From NCBI GenBank assembly GCA_963922715.1, contig CAWUJT010000122.1:1-5472 (forward strand): a stretch of DNA of 5,472 bases. The letters run 5' to 3'. The notes under the pieces were generated by a model that saw only the letters and a list, made by a program, of their open reading frames with translations, searched no databases and had not been told where the DNA came from. This document shows, piece by piece, positions 1 through 4,896 of this stretch. This DNA is from CAWUJT01 sp963922715 (GTDB lineage Bacteria > Pseudomonadota > Alphaproteobacteria > Rhodobacterales > Rhodobacteraceae). The position numbers were made by a program, and so were the translations under genes. Each line of letters opens with the position of its first letter. Position 1 is the first letter of the stretch.

Positions 1-329
1 TCCAAGGGGCAGACCTGGGCAGTGCACAACTGCAAGGAGTAATACTAGGAGCAACAGAGCTCCAATATACCAAAATCGACAAATATACCTCTTTCAAAGG
101 GGCCCTCCTGCTGGCACCTCCCCGAGAGTCAATCGTCGCACTGCAATACCATTTGGGTGATATGCTTATCGTCAATAATATTCCTTTGCCCCAAGACATA
201 GACATTCCGGTATCCAAGGTGATTGATTATCCAAACGATAACGAAGAACTTTACCGCCAATGGCGGGCCTGGCAAGAGAGCCTGCCCGATTACGAGGGGC
301 CGTATGCCGAGGTGCCGGGGGATGACTGA
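1..329 (+). CDS. Pentapeptide-repeat protein, C-terminal fragment (5' end outside window)
   Basis: An open frame runs from the left edge (first full codon at 3) to a TGA at 327-329, giving about 108 residues. The first 35 or so residues show the A(D/N)Lxx pattern of pentapeptide repeats: ADLGS, AQLQG, VILGA, TELQY and then a degenerate TKIDK, followed by SFKGALL. Such repeats fold into a right-handed four-sided beta-helix. The family is functionally diverse and the repeat alone does not give a role. After the repeats comes a roughly 70-residue non-repeat tail with a proline-rich stretch (NNIPLPQDIDIP) and an acidic, aromatic-rich end (YRQWRAWQESLPDYEGPY). No signal peptide or membrane segment can be judged because the N-terminus is missing. 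The codon usage is more AT-rich than in fpr downstream. The gene ends 64 bp before the fpr start and may be transcribed with it. The family call is fairly secure; the function is unknown. Confidence 0.7.
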   Translation, partial: QGADLGSAQLQGVILGATELQYTKIDKYTSFKGALLLAPPRESIVALQYHLGDMLIVNNIPLPQDIDIPVSKVIDYPNDNEELYRQWRAWQESLPDYEGPYAEVPGDD

Positions 330-393
330 TCTGCGGTGATTTTCCCTTGCGGGCGCGGGGGCGGTTTTGTATCGCAGGGCCAAAGAGGTTCGG

Positions 394-1206
394 ATGTCCA
401 ACACCCCCCTGCCCGATGCGCAAACCGTCACCGCCGTCACCCATTACACCGACCGGCTGTTTTCCTTTCGCGTCACCCGCCCCGCTAGCTTGCGGTTTCG
501 CGCGGGCGAATTTGTGATGATCGGCCTGATGGGCGACCCAGACCCCAAGACAGGCACAGCGAAACCTCTGCTGCGGGCGTATTCCATCGCCTCCCCCACT
601 TGGGCGGAGGAATTGGAGTTTTACTCGATCAAAGTGCCCGATGGGCCGCTGACCTCTCGCCTGCAACACATCACACCCGGTGACCCCATCATCCTGCGCC
701 CCAAGCCCGTGGGCACGTTGGTGCATGATGCGCTGTTGCCCGGGCGGCGGCTGTGGTTTTTTGCCACCGGCACCGGCATTGCGCCCTTCGCCGCATTGCT
801 GCGAGAGCCGCAGACCTATGAAGAGTATGACGAGGTCATCCTCACCCACACGTGCCGCGACGTGGGGGAGTTGGCCTATGGCGCAGCGTTGATCGAGACG
901 ATCCGCACCGATCCGCTGCTTGCAGAGCTGATCGGCGATGGGTTTCATGAAAAGCTCAAATATTATCCCACCACCACCCGGGAAACGAGCGCCACGATGG
1001 GGCGGATCACCGATCTGATACGCTCAGGCGCGTGTTTTGCGGATTTGGAGGTGCCTGCATTGGACCCGGCAACAGATCGCGCGATGATCTGTGGCAATCT
1101 GGCCTTTAACCTGGAGTTGAAAGCGATGCTGGAGGGCTATGGCCTGGAGGAGGGCGCGAACTCCCGCCCGGCGCAGTATGTTGTCGAAAAAGCGTTCCTG
1201 GATTGA
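394..1206 (+). CDS. fpr: Ferredoxin--NADP+ reductase (bacterial FPR type)
   Basis: A 270-residue cytosolic FAD enzyme that moves electrons between NADP(H) and ferredoxin or flavodoxin. The ATG at 394 is chosen because AAGAGG-like purines (383-388) lie 5 nt upstream; an in-frame TTG at 367 would only add nine residues and has no comparable ribosome-binding site. The N-terminal FAD-binding barrel carries RAYSIAS (residues 61-67), the family's flavin-binding RxYS motif. The NADP domain begins with FFATGTGIAPF (122-132), the glycine-rich pyrophosphate loop. YYPTTTRE (190-197) and ICGNLAFN (232-239) follow, and the chain ends VVEKAFLD. These blocks match the proteobacterial FPR subclass (roughly 250-275 residues) rather than the plant type. 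From memory the Rhodobacter capsulatus enzyme ends a few residues further on after the same VEKAF, so the segment that covers the FAD is slightly shorter here. infC follows 85 bp later on the same strand. Confidence 0.93.
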   Translation: MSNTPLPDAQTVTAVTHYTDRLFSFRVTRPASLRFRAGEFVMIGLMGDPDPKTGTAKPLLRAYSIASPTWAEELEFYSIKVPDGPLTSRLQHITPGDPIILRPKPVGTLVHDALLPGRRLWFFATGTGIAPFAALLREPQTYEEYDEVILTHTCRDVGELAYGAALIETIRTDPLLAELIGDGFHEKLKYYPTTTRETSATMGRITDLIRSGACFADLEVPALDPATDRAMICGNLAFNLELKAMLEGYGLEEGANSRPAQYVVEKAFLD

Positions 1207-1221
1207 GTAAATCCCGTCATT

Positions 1222-1268
1222 TCCCTTGATCCTGGGGGCTCTGCTTGCTATTTTTGGGGATCAATGGA
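1222..1268 (+). repeat. Inverted repeat in the infC leader
   Basis: TTGATCC (1226-1232) is matched perfectly by GGATCAA (1258-1264). After one mismatch the arms continue with TCC (1222-1224) against GGA (1266-1268), giving 10 paired positions around a loop of about 25 nt. The dyad lies between the fpr stop and the infC start. In RNA read through from fpr it would form a stem-loop ending about 10 nt before the infC ribosome-binding site. No T-run directly follows the right arm, so it does not look like a normal intrinsic terminator. It could act as a DNA operator or as an RNA leader structure; the sequence does not decide between them. Confidence 0.5.
1226..1254 (+). promoter_or_regulatory. 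Candidate sigma-70-type promoter for infC
   Basis: TTGATC (1226-1231) is separated by 17 nt from TATTTT (1249-1254), a reasonable housekeeping -35/-10 pair. Transcription would start near 1261 and leave a leader of about 30 nt before the proposed infC start. The -35 box sits inside the left arm of the 1222-1268 inverted repeat, so a protein bound to the dyad could control it. The match is by eye only and AT-rich spacers give chance hits. Confidence 0.35.
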
Positions 1269-1291
1269 GTAACAATATAAGGATCATTCCA

Positions 1292-1837
1292 ATCGTTCGC
1301 AGACCCCATAGCGCCCCGCCGGTGCGTGAAACCGGCCCCCGCGTCAATGAAACCATACGCGCCCTTGAAATCCGCCTGATTGGCGCAGAAGGTGAAAACC
1401 TTGGCGTTGTGTCGCCACAAAAAGGACGGGCGCTTGCCGATGAGGCCGGTCTTGATCTGGTGGAAATATCGCCAAACGCCACCCCGCCGGTGTGCAAAAT
1501 CATGGATTTCGGCAAGTTCAAATATGAACAGCAGAAGAAAGAGGCCGAGGCGCGCAAGAAGCAAAAGACCATCGAGATCAAGGAAGTGAAGTTCCGCCCC
1601 GGCACCGATGTGCACGACTACAATGTGAAAATGCGCAGCGTGTTTAAGTTTCTGGAAAATGGCGACAAGGTGAAAGTCACGATGCGATTTCGCGGGCGAG
1701 AGATGGCGCACCAAAATCTGGGGCGGGAGCTTTTGGAACGGGTTGCGGCCGATGTGGAAGGCGCGGGCAAGGTTGAAAACATACCCAAACTGGAAGGCCG
1801 GCAAATGACGATGATGATCGGCCCTGCTGCGAAATAG
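1292..1837 (+). CDS. infC: Translation initiation factor IF-3 (non-canonical start codon)
   Basis: IF-3 binds the 30S subunit, prevents early joining of 50S and checks the start codon-initiator tRNA pairing. The N-terminal domain contains RVNETIR and LGVVSPQKG. The family signature KIMDFGKFKYEQQKK lies at residues 69-83 and leads into the charged linker helix; the C-terminal domain follows (VKFRPGTDVHDYN, VTMRFRGREMAH, and the end MTMMIGP). From 1292 the product is 181 residues, against 180 for the E. coli protein. The start is unusual: the frame has no ATG before residue 71. The TTG at 1226 has no ribosome-binding site and overlaps a promoter-like sequence, and the GTG at 1322 is short and also lacks one. 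ATC at 1292 has AAGGA (1279-1283) 8 nt upstream; ATT at 1286 and ATA at 1277 (7 nt after GGAG) are alternatives. E. coli infC starts with AUU and represses itself through this codon, so similar control is inferred. Downstream cheD is convergent. Identity is certain; the exact start is not. Confidence 0.93.
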   Translation: MVRRPHSAPPVRETGPRVNETIRALEIRLIGAEGENLGVVSPQKGRALADEAGLDLVEISPNATPPVCKIMDFGKFKYEQQKKEAEARKKQKTIEIKEVKFRPGTDVHDYNVKMRSVFKFLENGDKVKVTMRFRGREMAHQNLGRELLERVAADVEGAGKVENIPKLEGRQMTMMIGPAAK

Positions 1838-1859
1838 CTGTTGGCCAGGTCCGGAGGGG

Positions 1860-2378
1860 TCAAAACAACTCGACCTCTTGCTGTTTGGGCTTTTCCGGGG
1901 CGCGCGGGCGTGACAACGTTTCGATTGGGACATCGGTGACAAACCGCTGTTGCACGCGCCCCGATGTGGGCCAAAATTTCAACCGTCGGGCTTGTGTGCC
2001 TCCAATGGACTGAGACCGACAGGGAATCCCCTCGGCTTGCAGAAAATCAAATACGAAACGCGCGTTCATATTGCCGATGTCGGCGCCGGAGCCCAGCATA
2101 CGTGCCCCACCAAAGACCTTGGCTTCTAAGGCACGCCGATTAGCCCCGGCCTTGAGGGCGGCATTGATGAGCGTCTCTAGGTCATTGACATGTGGCGATA
2201 AGCCGAATGGCGTGGAGCCGGACGATATATTTGGCAAAACCATATGGTTTAACCCGCCAACACCGCGATCTGTGTCATAAAGACAGGTGGAGACACAGGA
2301 TCCAAGCATGGTTTGCAACACAACATTTGCATCCCGAGAGACCGCGTGTTCACCCTGTGAGACATAAATTGTAGTCAT
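1860..2378 (-). CDS. cheD: CheD, chemoreceptor glutamine deamidase
   Basis: CheD converts selected glutamines of methyl-accepting chemotaxis receptors to glutamate and so creates methylation sites; in some bacteria it also binds the phosphatase CheC. With the ATG at 2378-2376 the product is 172 residues. The catalytic cysteine lies in LGSCVS (C28) and the histidine in GLNHMVLP (H45), the same 17-residue spacing as I recall for Thermotoga maritima CheD (C27/H44). Further conserved blocks are KVFGGARM (87-94), IGNMN (101-105) and GGTQARRLKFWPTSGRV (126-142). The chain ends EVELF, typical of CheD. The ATG overlaps the cheB stop as ATGA, which suggests translational coupling and decides the start. 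A GTG at 2414 inside cheB would add 12 residues, but its nearest purine-rich site is far upstream. The gene converges on infC with 22 bp between the stop codons and no clear terminator. Confidence 0.93.
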   Translation of the reverse strand: MTTIYVSQGEHAVSRDANVVLQTMLGSCVSTCLYDTDRGVGGLNHMVLPNISSGSTPFGLSPHVNDLETLINAALKAGANRRALEAKVFGGARMLGSGADIGNMNARFVFDFLQAEGIPCRSQSIGGTQARRLKFWPTSGRVQQRFVTDVPIETLSRPRAPEKPKQQEVELF

Positions 2379-3493
2379 ACCATCGACTTTCGAGAGTGTT
2401 GCCGTTTTGCCCACCGCGTTGCTTTAAGGTTGCTCACCTCTTGTAAAATTTCACGTCCCATTTTCCTCAGATCAACGCTGCGATCCACAGCGCCCAACTC
2501 AACAGCCGCCCGGGGCATTCCATAGACAACGCAACTGGCCTCACTTTGTGCCAATGTAACACATCCCGATTGCGCAATTTTACAAAGCCCTTGCGCCCCG
2601 TCGCGCCCCATGCCCGTCATTAAAGCGGCAACCGTGGGGATATTCACCTGCGCGACACTTTCAAAAAACACATCGACAGACGGTCTGTGGCCTGAGACTT
2701 TATCGCCTTTGACGCGTTTGAGTGTCTGCCCGTTGCTGGCTAAGGTGAGGTGATGCGCGCCACCAGGGGCCACATAGACGCATCCCCAATTTAGGGGGGC
2801 ACCGTCATAGGCCAGCTTGACATCAAACGGGTAACGCGAGTCTAACCGGCTTGCGAAGGATTCGAGAAACGCATCTGGCATATGTTGAACAACCACCGTC
2901 GGAGGACATTTTTTGGGGTAATCGCGCAATATCGTTTCAATGGCATCCACACCCCCGGTTGACGCCCCGATGGCCACCAAAGCTTTTTCAGATGTGCAGA
3001 AGTTCGGTGTAGGGACCGAAGTTGGTTCTTGATCAACCGCTTTTGCATTACCCAATGGCTTTGGGCGGCACTGGGCAGCGGCACGCAGTATTTCCGGAAG
3101 GTCATTCCAACGGTCTTGATCGGTGTGTCCCGGTTTGGGAAAAATCTCTACAGCCCCCAGAGACAGCGCCTGAACGGATTGTTCGCTGTTAGGGCGGGTC
3201 ACGGACGAAATCATAACAACAGGCAAAGGCCGTAACGCCATCAGACGTTCCAGAAAATCTATGCCACTCATGCCTGGCATTTCAACGTCAAGTGTGATGA
3301 TATCTGGATTTTGCGTCTTTATAACCTGACGTGCTTCTTGCGCATTGGCCGCATCACCAACCACTTCAATATCTGTGCTGGCCTCCAACACCATCCGGAT
3401 AAACCTTCGAATCGTCTGTGAATCATCCACAATCACAACACGTGTGGGGCACGCTTGCGCTTCTCTGCCTATGGGGGTGGTTTGCGATAACAT
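2375..3493 (-). CDS. cheB: CheB, chemotaxis response regulator / receptor methylesterase
   Basis: CheB removes methyl groups from receptor glutamates, and in many species deamidates receptor glutamines, to reset chemotactic signalling after phosphorylation by CheA. The 372-residue product has both standard domains. The receiver (about 18-135) shows the acidic pair D23-D24, phospho-acceptor D69 in ITLDVEMPGM, and K120 in FPKPG. A variable linker (about 137-167) joins it to the methylesterase domain (about 170-355), which has the triad S178 in GASTGG, H204 in QHMP and D298 in GMGRDGA. The Ser-His spacing of 26 equals that of E. coli CheB (S164/H190). All catalytic residues are present, so it should be active. 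The ATG at 3493 has GGAG (3502-3505 on the other strand) 8 nt upstream. It is the first gene of a two-gene cheB-cheD unit. No cheA, cheW, cheR or receptor gene is visible, so its partners must be encoded elsewhere. A basic tail (WAKRQHSRK) follows the catalytic domain. Confidence 0.96.
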   Translation of the reverse strand: MLSQTTPIGREAQACPTRVVIVDDSQTIRRFIRMVLEASTDIEVVGDAANAQEARQVIKTQNPDIITLDVEMPGMSGIDFLERLMALRPLPVVMISSVTRPNSEQSVQALSLGAVEIFPKPGHTDQDRWNDLPEILRAAAQCRPKPLGNAKAVDQEPTSVPTPNFCTSEKALVAIGASTGGVDAIETILRDYPKKCPPTVVVQHMPDAFLESFASRLDSRYPFDVKLAYDGAPLNWGCVYVAPGGAHHLTLASNGQTLKRVKGDKVSGHRPSVDVFFESVAQVNIPTVAALMTGMGRDGAQGLCKIAQSGCVTLAQSEASCVVYGMPRAAVELGAVDRSVDLRKMGREILQEVSNLKATRWAKRQHSRKSMV

Positions 3494-3527
3494 TATGAAA
3501 ACTCCGAAAATCTGTGAATACTTTAGA

Positions 3528-3571
3528 ATTATGGAATAACCGACATGATCGCTGTGTTCGCAAACGGAACA
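3528..3571 (-). promoter_or_regulatory. Candidate cheB promoter with an upstream dyad operator
   Basis: On the - strand CATAAT (3533-3528) matches the -10 consensus at five of six bases, but no -35 hexamer lies 16-18 nt upstream. In its place is a perfect dyad, TGTTC-N7-GAACA (3571-3555). With a start about 7 nt after the -10 box (near 3521) the dyad centre falls near -42, the usual place for an activator that substitutes for a weak -35. The leader would be about 28 nt with GGAG placed 8 nt before the cheB ATG. The half-sites resemble the alphaproteobacterial LexA sequence GTTC-N7-GTTC, but here the second half is inverted, so LexA is not the obvious candidate. The regulator is unknown. Confidence 0.35.
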
Positions 3572-3714
3572 AACCCATCGATCAAAGCGTATAAAATTTT
3601 ACACCGTCGCAAAAATAGCATGTGACTGTATATATATTTGATTTTACAGGGTTATCATCAACCTTCAAACACGCGGAAACACCCAAGGTGCGGACATGAC
3701 ATTTTTCGCGTATC

Positions 3715-3784
3715 ACAGTGGCCTCTCTGGTTGAGTGCATAAAGGTGTTATGCTCTATCTGATATGTCCAGTAGAGGCCAATGT
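3715..3784. repeat. 70-nt imperfect palindrome with inner hairpin
   Basis: The outer arms are TGGCCTCTCTGG (3719-3730) and CCAGTAGAGGCCA (3768-3780), which pair over 12 bp with one bulged T at 3772. Beyond one mismatch, ACA (3715-3717) and TGT (3782-3784) add three more pairs. The 37-nt interior has its own hairpin, GCATAA (3737-3742) against TTATGC (3748-3753) with a 5-nt loop. Pairing this long is unlikely by chance. No T-run follows on either strand, so it is not a standard terminator. It could be part of a 3' region processed from the tsf transcript, a small structured RNA, or a REP-like repeat. Nothing in the window decides between these. Confidence 0.55.
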
Positions 3785-3800
3785 ATGAATATTCGTTTAA

Positions 3801-3845
3801 ACAGGCGCCTGAATTTCTGTTTTGCGAATACAGGCACCTGAATTT
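3801..3845. repeat. Direct repeat of a 10-bp palindrome
   Basis: A 16-bp unit at 3801-3816 (ACAGGCGCCTGAATTT) recurs at 3830-3845 with one change (G to A at the sixth base), so the period is 29 bp. The core of the first copy, CAGGCGCCTG, is a perfect palindrome; the second, CAGGCACCTG, deviates at one central base. The repeats lie directly after the tsf stop codon. Confidence 0.65.
3802..3840 (-). terminator. Probable tsf transcription terminator
   Basis: In the direction of tsf transcription CAGGTGCCTG (3840-3831) can pair with CAGGCGCCTG (3811-3802): 10 pairs including one G-U, with a 19-nt loop, followed by TTTAAACG. It begins 21 nt after the tsf stop. The U-tract is only three residues, and each arm can also fold on itself, so termination may be partial. 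An alternative stem (AAACAG with CTGTTT, flanked by ATTCG and CGAAT) overlaps the second arm. Confidence 0.5.
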
Positions 3846-3861
3846 TGGGGGCCAGGGTTGG

Positions 3862-4737
3862 TTAGCCTTTTGCGGCTTTGGCGACTTCTTCAGCGAAGTT
3901 TTCTTCTTTCTTTTCGATACCTTCGCCCACTTCCATACGCACAAACCCTGTGAGGGCGACACCCGCATCTATGGCGGCTTGTCCAACGGTCACATCTGGA
4001 TTGATCACAAAAGATTGGTTCAAAAGTGTTGACTCGGCGACGAATTTCTTCATCCGCCCCACAATCATTTTTTCGATCACAGCTTCGGGCTTGCCGCTTT
4101 CCCGTGCAATATCCATTTGCACCTGTTTTTCCTTCTCAACAACCGCCGGGTCGAGATCATCTTCAGAAAGTGCGGCTGGGTTTACAGCGGCGATATGCAT
4201 CGCCACCTGTTTCCCAAAGGCCTCATCATCGCCATCTAAAGCAACAAGAACGCCAATCTTACCCATATCAGGCGCGGCCGCGTTGTGCACATAAGACACA
4301 ACCTTGCCGCCTTCGACGGACGCCATGCGGCGAATGGACAGGTTTTCACCGATGGTTGAAATTTTATCGGTCAGCACGTCTTGGACAGGTTTCCCCGCCA
4401 TTTGCGCGGCAAGAAGACCCTCAACATCTTCAACGCTCATCGCCAGCTTGGCAACACCCGCGACCATCTCTTGAAATTCTGCATTTTTGGCCACGAAATC
4501 CGTTTCGGAATTCACCTCCACGGCCACACCTTTCGCGCCATCCACAGCCAAGGCAACAAGCCCCTCTGCGGCAACACGGCCGGACTTTTTCGCAGCCTTG
4601 GCCAAGCCCTTGGTACGCAGCCAATCAATCGCGGCTTGCATATCGCCCTGTGTCTCGGTCAGGGCTTTTTTCGCATCCATCATGCCCGCGCCGGTGGTGT
4701 CGCGGAGTTCTTTAACTAAAGCGGCTGTGATTGCCAT
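3862..4737 (-). CDS. tsf: Elongation factor Ts
   Basis: EF-Ts is the guanine-nucleotide exchange factor that releases GDP from EF-Tu so that it can reload with GTP and aminoacyl-tRNA. The 291-residue product starts at the ATG at 4737, chosen for AAGGAG (4750-4745 on this strand) 7 nt upstream; an in-frame start 14 codons earlier is open but would run through that site. The N-terminal UBA-like domain carries LRDTTGAGMMDAKKAL (residues 11-26), the family signature. NSETDFV (76-82) is the second signature, and its D80-F81 pair inserts into EF-Tu to disturb the magnesium site. The core subdomains follow (RRMASVEGGKVVSYVH, then IGVLVAL), and the C-terminal region has NPDVTVGQAA before an acidic, lysine-rich end. 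The length fits bacterial EF-Ts. It follows rpsB with a 159-bp spacer, the classic rpsB-tsf order. Confidence 0.98.
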   Translation of the reverse strand: MAITAALVKELRDTTGAGMMDAKKALTETQGDMQAAIDWLRTKGLAKAAKKSGRVAAEGLVALAVDGAKGVAVEVNSETDFVAKNAEFQEMVAGVAKLAMSVEDVEGLLAAQMAGKPVQDVLTDKISTIGENLSIRRMASVEGGKVVSYVHNAAAPDMGKIGVLVALDGDDEAFGKQVAMHIAAVNPAALSEDDLDPAVVEKEKQVQMDIARESGKPEAVIEKMIVGRMKKFVAESTLLNQSFVINPDVTVGQAAIDAGVALTGFVRMEVGEGIEKKEENFAEEVAKAAKG

Positions 4738-4775
4738 ATCCTGTCTCCTTTGGACTTTGATGTTCGAGTGACAAA

Positions 4776-4800
4776 TCACCCCTTATCCGTCAAGGGGCGA
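4776..4800 (-). terminator. Stem-loop between rpsB and tsf (attenuator-like)
   Basis: On the - strand TCGCCCCTT (4800-4792) pairs with AAGGGGTGA (4784-4776) over 9 bp with one G-U and a 7-nt loop. TTTGTC follows, a poor U-tract. It ends 38 nt before the tsf ATG. The form suggests partial termination or an RNA-processing or stability element that sets the ratio of EF-Ts to S2. The structure is visible; its function is inferred. Confidence 0.5.
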
Positions 4801-4806
4801 ATGCCA

Positions 4807-4862
4807 GATCCTAGAAATCCACCGATGATATGGACACAGATGGACGCAAATTTCATAGGATC
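4807..4862. repeat. Weak dyad in the rpsB-tsf spacer
   Basis: GATCCTA (4807-4813) and TAGGATC (4856-4862) are perfect inverted copies 42 nt apart. A second pair, ATCGTT (4860-4865) and AACGAT (4884-4889), shares bases with the right arm, so the two stems would exclude each other. In the spacer transcript this could give alternative folds upstream of the 4776-4800 hairpin. Arms of six and seven bases at these distances may be chance. Confidence 0.25.
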
Positions 4863-4896
4863 GTTACAATGAGAATCTACGCAAACGATAGGAAGT

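Larger units (their letters stand above)
3494..3861. other. Non-coding gap between tsf and cheB
   Basis: These 368 bases hold no convincing gene. Reading in the direction of tsf and cheB, the gap contains a repeated palindrome that can form the tsf terminator (3802-3840), a long imperfect palindrome (3715-3784), a stretch with no recognised feature that includes an AT-rich part (about 3585-3660), and a promoter-like region for cheB (3528-3571) leading to its ribosome-binding site. Frames that cross the gap in either direction run on into tsf in the wrong frame or on the opposite strand and have no family features. The gap is more AT-rich than the flanking genes, as expected for a regulatory region. 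Confidence 0.7.

Noticed and set aside
172..948. 258-codon open frame on the - strand opposite fpr
   Set aside because: It is antisense to a well-recognised FPR gene and its translation is low-complexity and Gly/Gln/Arg-rich with no motif. Open antisense frames are common opposite GC-rich codon usage.
1838..1859. Bidirectional terminator between the convergent infC and cheD
   Set aside because: The 22-bp spacer has no good stem followed by a T-run on either strand.
1217..1942. 241-codon open frame on the - strand opposite infC
   Set aside because: It lies opposite infC and the end of cheD, with no family features; an antisense shadow.
2378..2414. GTG at 2414 as the cheD start
   Set aside because: It adds 12 residues with no family support, and the nearest purine-rich site is too far upstream. 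The ATG at 2378 overlaps the cheB stop and fits the usual CheD N-terminus.
3555..3571. LexA (SOS) box upstream of cheB
   Set aside because: The alphaproteobacterial LexA site is a direct repeat GTTC-N7-GTTC; here the second half-site is GAAC, so the arrangement is inverted.
3638..3661. FNR-type site (TTGAT...ATCAA) in the gap
   Set aside because: The half-sites are 14 nt apart instead of the required 4 nt.
3582..3968. 128-codon - strand frame crossing the tsf-cheB gap, with several cysteines
   Set aside because: Its first third overlaps tsf in another frame and gives a lysine-rich shadow; the rest is the AT-rich gap containing palindromes. There is no clear ribosome-binding site and no recognisable motif. 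A small protein in the gap cannot be fully excluded.
4026..4715. 229-codon open frame on the + strand opposite tsf
   Set aside because: It is fully antisense to tsf and its Arg/Pro/Ser/Gln-rich product reflects the complement of EF-Ts codons.
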